Part shown: in pieces, positions 17,840 through 26,408 of the stretch
Layout of the letters: the number at the start of each line of letters is the position of its first letter
How positions within the stretch are numbered: the stretch's first letter is position 1
From: Rhodopseudomonas rhenobacensis
GTDB taxonomy: Bacteria; Pseudomonadota; Alphaproteobacteria; Rhizobiales; Xanthobacteraceae
NCBI RefSeq assembly: GCF_014203125.1
Contig: NZ_JACHIH010000015.1
Span: 1 to 37,647, forward strand
Direction of reading: 5' to 3'
DNA length: 37,647 bases
Program-made: the position numbers and the translations under genes
The notes under the pieces: generated by a model
Database searches by the model: none
What the model was told of the DNA's origin: nothing
The model's input: only the letters and a program-made list of their open reading frames with translations

Positions 17840-17899
17840 GTCATCCTGAGGTGCTGCTCCGCAGCGCCCTGGCGCTGCGGAGCAGCCTCGAAGGATGAC
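17840..17899. repeat. Palindromic repeat, GTCATCCTGAGG family, unit 1
   Basis: GTCATCCTGAGG ... CCTCGAAGGATGAC encloses a perfect inner stem (GCTGCTCCGCAGCGCC/GGCGCTGCGGAGCAGC). It sits just after folE, where it would form a strong RNA hairpin. Related sequence occurs inside pdhB at 35744-35791. Confidence 0.85.
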
Positions 17900-17954
17900 G
17901 CCGCAAGGACAGCGCTTGAACGATACGCGCGGCTGCACTTCAATGCCTGCGGCC

Positions 17955-18011
17955 CATCCTTCGAGACGCCAGGCTTCGCTCTTCGAGCTTCGCCTGGCTC
18001 CTCAGGATGAC
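17955..18011. repeat. Palindromic repeat, CATCCTTCGAGACGCC family, unit 2
   Basis: CATCCTTCGAGACGCCAGGC ... GCCTGGCTCCTCAGGATGAC, a hairpin with its own inner stem. It is the inverted partner of unit 1 (17840-17899), separated by about 55 bases. Its ends are nearly identical to the element inside pdhB at 35668-35709. Confidence 0.85.
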
Positions 18012-18058
18012 GCCGAGTGTGTGATTTCTTCCAAGGGATTGGCCCAAGGGATTTGCCG

Positions 18059-18502
18059 ATGTCTGCACCAACCACGCCTGCCACTGCACCCGACGACGTC
18101 GAAGAAGGCCTCGCGCTGCGTCCGAAATTCGACGCCGCGGGGCTCGTCACCTGCGTCACCACCGATGCCTTGAGCGGCGACGTGTTGATGGTCGCGTTCA
18201 TGAACGACGAGGCGCTGCAGAAGACCATCGAGACCGGCGAAGCCTGGTACTTCAGCCGTTCGCGCGGCCGGCTGTGGCGCAAGGGCGAAAGCTCCGGCCA
18301 TGTGCAGCGGGTGCTGGAGATGCGGGTCGACTGCGACCAGGACGCGGTGTGGATCAAGGTCGAGCAGGGCGGCGGCGCCGCCTGCCACACCGGGCGCAAA
18401 TCCTGCTTCTATCGCCGCGTCGACCGCGACGCCGAAGGCGCGCCGCTGTTGTCGCCGGTCGACGCCGAGCGGCTGTTCGATCCCGCCAAGGTCTATCGCT
18501 GA
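18059..18502 (+). CDS. hisI: Phosphoribosyl-AMP cyclohydrolase
   Basis: A 147-residue single-domain HisI enzyme that opens the purine ring of phosphoribosyl-AMP in histidine synthesis. Metal-binding motifs are VDCDQDAVW and [13 protein letters not shown]; the start of the fold [15 protein letters not shown] and [15 protein letters not shown] are conserved. It lacks the HisE domain fused in enteric bacteria. The ATG at 18059 follows AAGGG at proper spacing; a reading from 18017 is unsupported. It lies downstream of folE across a pair of repeats. Confidence 0.96.
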   Translation: MSAPTTPATAPDDVEEGLALRPKFDAAGLVTCVTTDALSGDVLMVAFMNDEALQKTIETGEAWYFSRSRGRLWRKGESSGHVQRVLEMRVDCDQDAVWIKVEQGGGAACHTGRKSCFYRRVDRDAEGAPLLSPVDAERLFDPAKVYR

Positions 18503-18550
18503 ACGGTCAGAGCTTGAGCGCAAAAGCGGCAAGCATCATCAATGGTCTTC

Positions 18551-18658
18551 GTCATTGCGAGCCGAGGGCGGCGCGCAGCGCCGACTGAGATGCGAAGCAA
18601 TCCAGGGGCTTCACGCGTAGCCCTGGATTGCTTCGTCGCAAGAGCTCCCCGCAATGAC
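18551..18658. repeat. Palindromic repeat, GTCATTGCGAGC family
   Basis: Begins GTCATTGCGAGC and ends GCAATGAC. The inner stem GAAGCAATCCAGGG/CCCTGGATTGCTTC is perfect. It lies between the convergent hisI gene and the 234-residue gene. It is a third repeat family distinct from those near folE and the GGDEF gene. Confidence 0.82.
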
Positions 18659-18694
18659 GCGTTGAACGCCCGATTGCTGTGTCGATCGAGCGCG

Positions 18695-19399
18695 TCACGC
18701 CAGCCGGTTGGAAACCTCGCGCTGCTTGGCTGCGGCATCGGCGCCGCTCGCATTGGCGCCGGTCGGATCGGCCACCGCCTCGATATAGTCCACCGCGGCG
18801 CTGCGCAGCTTGCCGTCGGTCAGACTCATCACCTCGGACAGCGTCTGGATGTTGATCGAGCGGATATTGTACTTGGTCCAGGCCGCCTGCTGCTCTTTGC
18901 TGCCGGCGGTCTCGCCCTTTTCCTTGTTGTAGAGGTCGAGCGCGGTGGAGGCCGCCTTCAGCGCGTTGAGGCCTGCGATCGCCTTCAATTCCTTGGCGAG
19001 TTCGGGTTGGTCGGCGAACAGCTTCTCGATCTTCTTCTTCCACGGGCCTTCGGTGGTGACGTTGCCGAATTTGTCGACCTTGAGCCGCACCGAGTCGTCG
19101 AGATTGACGTTGAGATAGGCGAACGCCTTGGTGAGTTTCTCGGCCAGCGCATCGCTGCGCTTTTCCAGCCGCTCGTCGAAGGTCAGTTTGAGGTCGGCCA
19201 TCGCATCGGCATCGGCCTGCGCCTTGGCCAGCATCGCCTTGGCGTGCTCGGAGAGTTCGACCTTGTCGGCCGAGGCTTGTGTGCCGGGCGTCGTGGCTGT
19301 GGTGCTGGTCTTGGCAGCCGACGGGTCGGGCTTCGACCCGCTCTGCAACAAGGCTGCGGATGAGGTGTTGGAGTTGGTGCTGGTCGCAAGGGCGAGCAT
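18695..19399 (-). CDS. Unknown 234-residue helical protein, divergent from a lytic transglycosylase
   Basis: Not recognised. The first 45 residues are Ser/Thr/Ala rich and probably disordered. The middle (about 48-140) is helical and charged (VELSEHAKAMLAKAQADADAM in part, then FDERLEKRSDALAEKL), and the C-terminus is alanine rich. There is no signal peptide, membrane segment or cysteine. GGGAGG lies five bases before the ATG at 19399. The gene is divergent from a transglycosylase across a CtrA-type box, so a role in envelope growth or flagellar assembly is a reasonable guess only. The composition recalls flagellum-associated proteins with disordered secretion leaders. Confidence 0.72.
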   Translation of the reverse strand: MLALATSTNSNTSSAALLQSGSKPDPSAAKTSTTATTPGTQASADKVELSEHAKAMLAKAQADADAMADLKLTFDERLEKRSDALAEKLTKAFAYLNVNLDDSVRLKVDKFGNVTTEGPWKKKIEKLFADQPELAKELKAIAGLNALKAASTALDLYNKEKGETAGSKEQQAAWTKYNIRSINIQTLSEVMSLTDGKLRSAAVDYIEAVADPTGANASGADAAAKQREVSNRLA

Positions 19400-19474
19400 G
19401 TCAACCTCCCGCGGTTGCCTGCCGAACGATTCGTCGGCGCATGCGGTTCAGACATAATTAGAAACACGGTCTGG

Positions 19475-19490
19475 TTAACCCATCGTAACG
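19475..19490. promoter_or_regulatory. Imperfect CtrA-type site
   Basis: TTAA-N7-TAAC, with one mismatch in the second half. It lies 60 bases upstream of the perfect site at 19535-19550, toward the minus-strand gene that starts at 19399. Confidence 0.3.
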
Positions 19491-19534
19491 CAGCGATGCG
19501 CGGCGATCGTCGTTGTTAACGGTCGCCAATATCG

Positions 19535-19550
19535 TTAATGCTGCATTAAC
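19535..19550. promoter_or_regulatory. CtrA-type binding site TTAA-N7-TTAAC
   Basis: A full match to the CtrA consensus, a cell-cycle master regulator in alphaproteobacteria, in a GC-rich genome where such a match is uncommon by chance. It lies 81 bases before the transglycosylase start and could serve either divergent gene. Confidence 0.6.
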
Positions 19551-19630
19551 CATAGTGTCTGAAGGTGACATTCGAGGTGCGCCCCGTGGCGCTCGTACTA
19601 ACCGCGCCGCGGCCGGTCGCGGAGGGCCCG

Positions 19631-20650
19631 ATGCCGGTCGATGCTACAATCAGCTCAGCACCATCCGCCGCGGGCTCGCGCGCGCAGATTGCCGGCGCCA
19701 TCAAGCAGGCGGCGGGCTCGACCGGGACCAATTTCGGTTACCTGGTGACCACCGCGAAGATGGAATCGAATTTCGATCCCACCGCGGCGGCGTCGACGTC
19801 GTCGGCGAAGGGGCTCTATCAATTCATCGAGCAGACCTGGCTCGGCACCGTCAAGGAAGCCGGCAGCCAGTTCGGCTACGGCCAATATGCCGACGCGATC
19901 ACCAAGTCGGCCAGCGGCGGCTATTCGGTCAGCGATCCCACGGCGAAGGCCGCGATTCTGAAGCTGCGCGACGATCCGGTGGCGAGCTCGGCGATGGCCG
20001 GGGTGCTGACGCAATCCAACAGCTTCAAATTGACCGGCGAGATCGGCCGCCGGCCGAGCGACGCCGAACTCTATATGGCGCACTTCATGGGCGTCGGCGG
20101 CGCCGCCAAGCTGATCAACAACGCCGAGAACAATCCGAACGCGTCGGGTGCCGCGCTGTTTCCCAACGCCGCCGCCGCCAACCAGTCGATCTTCTACGAC
20201 CGCTCCGGCGCCGCGCGCAGCGTCTCGCAGGTCTATTCGGAACTGTCGTCGCGCTACGACCAGGCCGCCAATTCGCAAGCGACGCTGGCGACGCTCGCCG
20301 CGGGCGGGGCGATGCCGCTCACGCTCGCCAGTGCCGTGGCGGCGCCGGCCGACAGCGGCGCCTATCTGTCGAGCTTCCCCGACCTGCGATCGGCGACGCC
20401 GCCCGCCGCGACGTCGAACGCGCCGACCACCACGGCGCAGTACCAGCCGGGATTCCGCTCGTTGTATCAGCCCGGCGATCGCGCCGAGCCGGTGTCAAGC
20501 ACGGTGCAGGAATTGTGGGGCAGCCGCACCTCGACCACGTCGACGACATCGACCGATGCGGCGTCCTCGGCGCTGGCGCGGACGCCCGCCGTGCGCGCGC
20601 CGCAGCCGCTCGATCTGTTCAGCGATCGCTCCGGCGCGTTCAGCGGTTAG
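19631..20650 (+). CDS. Lytic transglycosylase-like protein
   Basis: About 339 residues with an SLT/lysozyme-like domain near the N-terminus. It has the catalytic glutamate in TAKMESNFDP (residue 45), AKGLYQFIEQTWLGTV, and the late ELYMAHFMGVGGAAKLI segment. Such enzymes cleave the peptidoglycan glycan strand. The ATG at 19631 follows GGAGGG perfectly; a reading from 19565 would overlap the promoter. No classical signal peptide is seen. Transglycosylases in this group are often flagellar or cell-cycle linked, which fits the CtrA-type box upstream. The C-terminal 130 residues are Ala/Ser/Thr rich and low complexity. Confidence 0.82.
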   Translation: MPVDATISSAPSAAGSRAQIAGAIKQAAGSTGTNFGYLVTTAKMESNFDPTAAASTSSAKGLYQFIEQTWLGTVKEAGSQFGYGQYADAITKSASGGYSVSDPTAKAAILKLRDDPVASSAMAGVLTQSNSFKLTGEIGRRPSDAELYMAHFMGVGGAAKLINNAENNPNASGAALFPNAAAANQSIFYDRSGAARSVSQVYSELSSRYDQAANSQATLATLAAGGAMPLTLASAVAAPADSGAYLSSFPDLRSATPPAATSNAPTTTAQYQPGFRSLYQPGDRAEPVSSTVQELWGSRTSTTSTTSTDAASSALARTPAVRAPQPLDLFSDRSGAFSG

Positions 20651-20664
20651 ATACAAATCCAGCC

Positions 20665-20816
20665 GTCATTCCGGGGCGCGAGGGCGTAAGCCCGAGCGAA
20701 CCCGGAATCTCGCTGCGCGGTGAGCGCCGGCCCGGTGGCGAGAGTCCGGGCTCGCTCGCAGCCGTAGCGCGTCGAAGACGCGTGTGAACGCGCGTCCGGC
20801 TCGCGCCCCGGATGAC
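20665..20816. repeat. Palindromic intergenic repeat, GTCATTCCGGGG family
   Basis: Begins GTCATTCCGGGGCGCG and ends CGCGCCCCGGATGAC, with GAACCCGGAATC in the left half. The right half is diverged relative to the copies at 8591 and 16264. Confidence 0.8.
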
Positions 20817-20896
20817 GTCCTCGGAACTACGCGCCGCGGTCGGCTGACCGCGCACTACGCGTTGCGCCGCAGTTGTTTCCGTCGGTGTCTGCGGCC

Positions 20897-20912
20897 TTAA
20901 CGAAACGTCAAC
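20897..20912 (+). promoter_or_regulatory. CtrA-like site with one mismatch
   Basis: TTAA-N7-TCAAC, 108 bases before the DUF2336 start. Weak on its own; noted because a perfect site serves the neighbouring gene. Confidence 0.3.
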
Positions 20913-21019
20913 AAAGCCAGGCGGTTATGGTGAACCCTTTGTTAAGCGTCATGGTTTATTTTGTCTGACAGTGGCGCCGCGTCGCGGGGCCTTTGCAAGT
21001 TGCGTAAGCCGGCAGACCC

Positions 21020-22195
21020 ATGATCGTTCGGCAGTTCATTAGTTGGATCCGCACCGCTCCGGCGGGCGAGCGTGCAGAGGCCACCCGTTCATTGGCGCGG
21101 GCCTGGCTGGTATCAGATCTCTCCGACGACGATCGCGCGGCTGCCGAAGGCGCGCTGTTGATGCAGCTCGACGACTGTTCGCCGCTGGTGCGGCTGGCGA
21201 TGTCGGAGGTGTTCGCGCGCAGTGCCGATGCGCCGGCCTCCATCATCCGCGCGCTGTCCGCCGATCAGCCGAGCGTCGCGCTGCCGGTGCTGGAATTCTC
21301 CCCGCTGCTGATCGACGCCGATCTCGTGGACATCGTCGCCACCGGCGATTGCCAAATGCAATGCGCGATCGCGCGGCGCGCCGCGCTGCCGGCGTCGGTG
21401 TGCGCGGCGATCGCCGAGGTCGGCTCGCCGTCGGCGGCGCTGGAGCTGATCGAAAATCCGCACGCCGAACTGGCGCCGTTCTCCTGGGACCGCATTGTCG
21501 AGCGCCACGGCCATCTCGCGGCGATCCGCGAATCGATGCTGGTGCTGGAGGATCTGCCGGCGGCGACGCGGTTGTCGCTGGTCGCCAAGCTCTCCGATAC
21601 GCTGGCGCAATTCGTGGTGGCGCGGCGCTGGCTCAGCGCCGAGCGCGCCGAACGCGTGGTCGCCGAGGCGATGGACCGTTCGACGGTCACCATCGCGGCG
21701 CGCTCGCGCGACGACGACATGCGCGGCCTGATGCAGCATCTGCGCGCCACCGGGCAACTCACCGCAGGCTTGATCCTGCGCGCGCTGCTGTCCGGCAATC
21801 TCGAACTGTTCCACCAGTCGCTGGTCGAACTAACCGAACTGCCTTACGCGCGCGTCGCCGCGTTGCTGCATGACGGGGCAGGGGCCAGCCTGACCGCGCT
21901 GCTGCTCCGCGCCGGCCTGCCGGAATCCAGCTTCCCGGCGTTCCGCGCCGCGCTGGAAGCCGCGCAGGAGACCGGCTTTGCCGGCAGTGCCGACGACGCC
22001 GCGGGCTTGCGCCGGCGCATGGTCGAGCGGGTGCTGACGCGCTGCGAGACCGGCCACGACGCCGCCGCGCCGCTGCTGATCCTGCTGCGCCGCTTCGCCA
22101 CCGAATCGGCGCGCGACGAGGCCAGCCGGTTCTGCGACGACGTGCTGGCGCAGGACTGGGTGGCGCGATTCGAATGGGCGGCGATGGCGGCGTGA
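21020..22195 (+). CDS. DUF2336 domain protein
   Basis: A 391-residue alpha-helical protein without membrane segments. The helical-repeat pattern (LARAWLVSDLSDDDRAAAEG, then SPLVRLAMSEVFARSADAP) and the central PHAELAPFSWDRIVERHGHL region match DUF2336, a family largely restricted to alphaproteobacteria and without an assigned biochemical role. HEAT-like repeats suggest a protein scaffold. Nearby genes encode a response regulator and an HPt protein on the other strand, hinting at a shared signalling theme. A one-mismatch CtrA-like site lies upstream. No strong ribosome site is seen before the ATG. Confidence 0.8.
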   Translation: MIVRQFISWIRTAPAGERAEATRSLARAWLVSDLSDDDRAAAEGALLMQLDDCSPLVRLAMSEVFARSADAPASIIRALSADQPSVALPVLEFSPLLIDADLVDIVATGDCQMQCAIARRAALPASVCAAIAEVGSPSAALELIENPHAELAPFSWDRIVERHGHLAAIRESMLVLEDLPAATRLSLVAKLSDTLAQFVVARRWLSAERAERVVAEAMDRSTVTIAARSRDDDMRGLMQHLRATGQLTAGLILRALLSGNLELFHQSLVELTELPYARVAALLHDGAGASLTALLLRAGLPESSFPAFRAALEAAQETGFAGSADDAAGLRRRMVERVLTRCETGHDAAAPLLILLRRFATESARDEASRFCDDVLAQDWVARFEWAAMAA

Positions 22196-22287
22196 GCGGA
22201 GCGGCGCCGCAGCCTCTCAACTCAGCTGAACGACATGGACAGCACGCCGCCCCACGACTGAAGGCTTAGCTAAATACGAGCACTGCA

Positions 22288-22636
<349 letters not shown>

Positions 22637-22757
22637 AAACTTGCCGCAGCGCTGCTATTAGACTTTGACGCTGGGTTAGCAGGCAGCGGGCATCCGCCCG
22701 GTCAGTGGTCAGGGCGGTGCCGCACCCGCAACGACGCCGCAACAATCCCGAAAAAAA

Positions 22758-23336
22758 TCACTCCGCCGGCGCAATTCCCGGCGACAGGATCGCCTCGAGG
22801 TGTTCCGGGCGATCGTGGTTGACTGCGGCGAGATACTCGTCGGCGACGGCGCGCAGCCGCCGGCTGAGTTCGTGCTCGACGCCGGCCTTGTCGATCTGCG
22901 CGTGTTCGCGGACGATCGCCAGAATCGCCTTGATGTGGTTGGCGATCAGCTCCGCCGGCACCTGATCGAGCTGCGGCGCGTGCTCGATGATCCGGCACAG
23001 GCTCTCGGCGGCGACGCTGGCGGTCGGGTAGCCGAAGGTGGTGGCGTCGCCCTTGATGTCGTGCGCGGCGCGAAACAGCTCGTCGCGGGTCGCCTTGCTG
23101 AAGCCGTCCTTGAGAATCGCGGCATGTGCTGCGCGCAGCCGCTCGCATTCGCTCGCCATCCAGGCATCGAATTCGCCCGACAGCCCGGCCAGCGCCCGCT
23201 CGGCGCGGGCGATCGGATCGTCGCGGTCCTTGTCGTCGACCGCGCGCAGCACGCCGCGCAGCGGATTGGGCGGGGTGATGACGTGGTGGTCGGCGAAGGC
23301 CTCGACGTGCACCGCGGATGTCTTTGCTTTGGCCAT
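22758..23336 (-). CDS. HPt domain phosphotransfer protein
   Basis: A 192-residue histidine phosphotransfer protein. The phosphorylatable histidine lies in RAAHDIKGDATTFGYP (His92), preceded by the helical TRDELFR segment. About 45 N-terminal residues look extended, and about 60 C-terminal residues are helical (HELSRRLRAVADEYLAAV). It follows the response regulator gene by 20 bases on the same strand, so the two are likely co-transcribed and could form part of one phosphorelay. No histidine kinase is in the window. Confidence 0.87.
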   Translation of the reverse strand: MAKAKTSAVHVEAFADHHVITPPNPLRGVLRAVDDKDRDDPIARAERALAGLSGEFDAWMASECERLRAAHAAILKDGFSKATRDELFRAAHDIKGDATTFGYPTASVAAESLCRIIEHAPQLDQVPAELIANHIKAILAIVREHAQIDKAGVEHELSRRLRAVADEYLAAVNHDRPEHLEAILSPGIAPAE

Positions 23337-23356
23337 GTCGGATCGAACCTCGTTGT

Positions 23357-23905
23357 CTATCCTGCGACGCGGGCCTTATCGAGCAGCGACGGCTGATGGA
23401 TGGTTTCGGCGTCGCCGCCGCTGCGGCGTTCCGGCCCGATATAGGCGTTGGCGGCGCTGGTGCGGCGGCGGTCGGGGCCGAAGTAATTCTTGGTCTTGAT
23501 GAACGGGCGCGGGTTGGCGACGACGTTGAGCACGCGCTGATACAGCGCCTTGGCGGAGATCGGCTTGGCGAGAAACTCGGTGACGCCGGCGTCGCGCGCC
23601 ACGGTGACGCGGCGCTTTTCGGAATGCCCGGTCAGCATGATGATCGGCGCGAACGGATTGCCCTTGGCCTCCGGCTGGCGGATCATCTGGGTCAATTCCA
23701 GGCCGTCGAAGATCGGCATCACCCAGTCGGTGATCACGATGTCGGGGGCGTAGTGGCTGTACATCTCCAGCGCGGTGGCGCCGTCCTCGGCCTCGTAGAC
23801 CTCGCGGGCGCCGAACGAATGCAGCAGCGTGCGCAGGATGCGGCGCATGTGCGGATTGTCGTCGCAGACCAGAAAGCGCAGCTTGTTGAAATCGATCCGG
23901 AACAT
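23357..23905 (-). CDS. Single-domain response regulator with GPDRR-type tail
   Basis: A 182-residue protein. The receiver domain (about 8-128) has the acidic pair CDDN (Asp15, Asp16), phosphoacceptor Asp60 in VITDWVMP, Thr92 in MLTGHS and Lys114 in LAKPIS. There is no DNA-binding domain. A roughly 50-residue tail carries two related motifs, YFGPDRRR and YIGPERRS. The ATG at 23905 gives MFRIDFNKLRFLVCDD; an earlier start at 23947 is unsupported. It is upstream of the HPt gene, forming a two-gene operon. The target is presumably a protein partner rather than DNA. Confidence 0.9.
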   Translation of the reverse strand: MFRIDFNKLRFLVCDDNPHMRRILRTLLHSFGAREVYEAEDGATALEMYSHYAPDIVITDWVMPIFDGLELTQMIRQPEAKGNPFAPIIMLTGHSEKRRVTVARDAGVTEFLAKPISAKALYQRVLNVVANPRPFIKTKNYFGPDRRRTSAANAYIGPERRSGGDAETIHQPSLLDKARVAG

Positions 23906-24014
23906 GGCTCGGCTCTGGCACGTACCGACGGGGCCGGTATACCTCACGTTAACTCTATGCAGACGTCGTTAATGAAGGGTTGCGAGCGGGGCGGGGCGGG
24001 ACGGCGATGGAGCC

Positions 24015-24148
24015 GTGCCCCGGACGCAGTGCAACGCGCCGCGTTTGCGGCGTGGTGCGCTGCAGATCCGGGGCCGTTACGGATGCTGCCTTTGTAACGG
24101 TCCCGGATCTGCGCAGCAGCGCTGCGGGCTGCATCGCGTCCGGGACAC
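24015..24148. repeat. Palindromic intergenic repeat, GTGCCCCGGACGC family
   Basis: The left end GTGCCCCGGACGCAGTGCAAC pairs with the right end GCATCGCGTCCGGGACAC in imperfect fashion. Inner CAGATCCGGG/CCCGGATCTG forms a second stem. It fills most of the gap between the response regulator gene (promoter side) and the hydrolase gene (3' end). Confidence 0.75.
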
Positions 24149-24192
24149 GAGGTCTCGATGCACGACCCGCGGAGGACGATCTCGCTGCGGCT

Positions 24193-25092
24193 TCAAGCCA
24201 GCCAGTCTCGAACTCTCAACACGGCATCGGCAAAGGCTCGCGGAGCCTGCTGAGGAAGGTTATGGCCGGCATCCACGACATGATGTTCATGCGGCCCGAC
24301 GAACATCCGCGCGTGGTCGGCGGTCCCGCCAGGTTTCAGGGGATCCGCGGTCCCGTCGATCGTCACCGTCGGCACCGTCACCACGGGTTTCTTGGCCAGG
24401 CGGTCCTCCAGCGGCTGCAGCGCCGGATCGCCCGCCGCGAGGCCGAAGACCCAGCGATAGCAATGGATCACGACGTCCACGAAATCAGGATTGTCGAAGG
24501 CGATCGCAGACCGCGCGAAGGTCGCGTCGTCGAACTGCCAGCCCGGCGACCACTCCTGCCACAAGATCCGGCACAGATCGCGGCGATGCGCAGCCAGGCA
24601 GTCCCGGCCGCGTTCGGTCTGAAACAGATGCTGATACCAGATCACGCGCTCAAACGACGGCGCGTTCGGATTTCGCTGGGCGCTGACATCGATGACGTCG
24701 TAGCCCGCATAGGACACGAGGCCGCCGATCCGCTCGGGCCACAGCGCCGCGGCACTGCAGCAGGCGTTGCCGCCCCAATCGAACCCGCCGAGGATCGGGC
24801 GCTCGAGCCGAAGGGCGTCGGCGAGGTGGATGATGTCGGCGCCGCGGGCCGCCTGTTGCCCGCTGCGCATCGCTTCGTCGGAGATAAACCGCGTCGGGCC
24901 AAATCCGCGGGTGTAGGGGACAATCACCCGCGCTCCCGCTTGCGCCAGGATGGCGGCGACGTCATCGAACGCATGGACGTCGTAAGGAAAGCCGTGCGAC
25001 AGGATCACCGGCCAGCCGTTGCTTGGACCGTGCTCCAGATAGGCGATCCGCAACATGGCGGTCTCGACGCTTTTCACGGACGGGTCGGCCAT
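24193..25092 (-). CDS. Alpha/beta hydrolase, epoxide hydrolase/dehalogenase type
   Basis: A 299-residue alpha/beta hydrolase with an aspartate nucleophile. It has the oxyanion motif HGFPYD, nucleophile elbow GGFDWGGN and catalytic histidine in DAGHNLPQQAP. An Asp nucleophile followed by Trp is characteristic of epoxide hydrolases and haloacid or haloalkane dehalogenases, which form a covalent ester intermediate. AAGGAAG precedes the ATG at 25092; the reading from 25173 runs into the upstream repeat. It lies downstream of a second, larger epoxide hydrolase on the same strand. Substrate unknown. Confidence 0.88.
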   Translation of the reverse strand: MADPSVKSVETAMLRIAYLEHGPSNGWPVILSHGFPYDVHAFDDVAAILAQAGARVIVPYTRGFGPTRFISDEAMRSGQQAARGADIIHLADALRLERPILGGFDWGGNACCSAAALWPERIGGLVSYAGYDVIDVSAQRNPNAPSFERVIWYQHLFQTERGRDCLAAHRRDLCRILWQEWSPGWQFDDATFARSAIAFDNPDFVDVVIHCYRWVFGLAAGDPALQPLEDRLAKKPVVTVPTVTIDGTADPLKPGGTADHARMFVGPHEHHVVDAGHNLPQQAPRAFADAVLRVRDWLA

Positions 25093-25162
25093 GGTCGCTT
25101 CCTTGGATGATCGGAGAGGGGACGGCAGGGCGGCAGAACGACAAGTTAGGCTATCAGCAGCA

Positions 25163-25251
25163 GTAGCCCGCATCAGCGCAGCGATATGCGGGTGCTCCGA
25201 GCGTGTTCCGAGACGACGGAGCCCCGGATGTCGCTGCGCTCATCCGGGCTA
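25163..25251. repeat. Palindromic repeat, GTAGCCCGCATCAGCGCAGC family
   Basis: Two hairpin halves: TAGCCCGCATCAGCGCAGCG, then CGCTGCGCTCATCCGGGCTA. It lies between the two tandem hydrolase genes, possibly reducing read-through or stabilising the upstream message. Confidence 0.7.
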
Positions 25252-25268
25252 CCCTTGCTCCCTTGATA

Positions 25269-26408
25269 TCAGCCCCGTTGCGCCGACACTGCGCTCACGA
25301 AGGCCCGCAGGTCGGCCAGCATCAGGTCAGGTTGTTCCAGAGCAGCGAAATGGCCGCCGCGCGGCATGTCGGTCCAGTGCACGACGTCGTAGGTCTTCTC
25401 CACAAATGAGCGAGGCACTGGCAGGAACACCGGATCGGGAAACGCCGCGACGCCCATCGGCACGCTGACGCGCGTTCCGGCAGGAAAGCGGTCCGATCCC
25501 TCGAGACGCTTGCCGTGATAGATCCATGTCGCGGTGACGACCGACGAGGGCGCCACGTAGAGCATGATGTTGGTCAGCAGATCCTCTTCGGAGAACTTGC
25601 TCCACAGATCCGGACTGCCGTCGGGGAGTTTCGGCAGGTCGGCCCATTGGCCGAACTTTTCCAGGATCCAGCCGGCGGCACCGACCGGACTATCGGCCAT
25701 CGCGACCCCCAGCGTCTGCGGGCGGGTTTCTTGTTGGTGATTGTAGCCGGTTTCCCAATCGAGGATGACGGCCTGCTTTGCGAAGAACTCCTCTTCCGCA
25801 GGCGTCATCGGGCGCGCATCCGCCGCGAAGATTCTGACCATGTTGATATGAAACCCGAGCAATGCATCGGGGTGCTGCTGCGCCATCCAGCTCGCGATGT
25901 GGGCGCCCCAGTCGCCGCCCTGGACGATGTAGCGCGCTGGCCCGAACAGTTGGCTCATCAGTCCGTGGAGCAGCTCGGCGGCACGCCGCGGACCGATCAC
26001 GCCGGTGATCGGCGTGGAGAAGGCGAAGCCGGGCAGCGAGGCAACGACGACGTCGTGACCATCGCTGACCAGCGGATCGAGCAGACGTTCAAACTCGATG
26101 AACGAACCCGGCCACCCATGAAGAAGGAGCAGCGGCGGCTTCGAACCATTGCCGCGCTTATGGATGAAGTGAATCCGCTCGCCTTCGATAACGCTCGTGT
26201 AGTTGGGAAGCTGACTGAGCCGTCGCTCGACCTTGCGCCAGTCGAAGCTGTGCTGCCAGTAGTCGACGAGCCGCTTCAGGTCGCGCACGCCAACGCCGGC
26301 GCTCCAGTCGCCGGCATCAGGAAGCTCGCTCCAGTCATACGACTCCACGCGGCTTCTGATCGCTGCGAGACGTTGGTCGGGAATGTCGATGATGTATGGG
26401 GTGATCAT
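25269..26408 (-). CDS. Epoxide hydrolase with N-terminal EHN domain
   Basis: A 379-residue enzyme. The N-terminal lid domain (about 1-110) includes VRDLKRLVDYWQHSFDWRKVE (in part) and QLPNYTSVIEGERIHFIH, typical of the microsomal-type EHN domain. The hydrolase core has HGWPGS (oxyanion), QGGDWGAH (Asp nucleophile) and RGGHFAALEQP (catalytic His). The reaction is water addition to epoxides. The ATG at 26408 has a perfect GGAGG site; the frame continues to 26681 without resembling this family. It precedes the smaller Asp-nucleophile hydrolase, so a shared catabolic or detoxifying role is inferred. Confidence 0.92.
   Translation of the reverse strand: MITPYIIDIPDQRLAAIRSRVESYDWSELPDAGDWSAGVGVRDLKRLVDYWQHSFDWRKVERRLSQLPNYTSVIEGERIHFIHKRGNGSKPPLLLLHGWPGSFIEFERLLDPLVSDGHDVVVASLPGFAFSTPITGVIGPRRAAELLHGLMSQLFGPARYIVQGGDWGAHIASWMAQQHPDALLGFHINMVRIFAADARPMTPAEEEFFAKQAVILDWETGYNHQQETRPQTLGVAMADSPVGAAGWILEKFGQWADLPKLPDGSPDLWSKFSEEDLLTNIMLYVAPSSVVTATWIYHGKRLEGSDRFPAGTRVSVPMGVAAFPDPVFLPVPRSFVEKTYDVVHWTDMPRGGHFAALEQPDLMLADLRAFVSAVSAQRG

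Larger units (their letters stand above)
20651..21019. other. Intergenic region with a repeat and the DUF2336 promoter
   Basis: The first half is the palindromic repeat at 20665-20816. The second half should hold the promoter of the DUF2336 gene. It includes TTAA-N7-TCAAC (20897-20912), one mismatch from a CtrA-type site, and an AT-rich patch at 20940-20965. Confidence 0.45.

Noticed and set aside
17840-18011. CRISPR-like array
   Set aside because: Only two units, palindromic and in opposite orientation, with differing inner sequence; no regular spacers.
23905-23980. CtrA site upstream of the response regulator (two TTAA-containing half sites)
   Set aside because: The half sites are 16 bases apart instead of seven; not a recognisable CtrA box.
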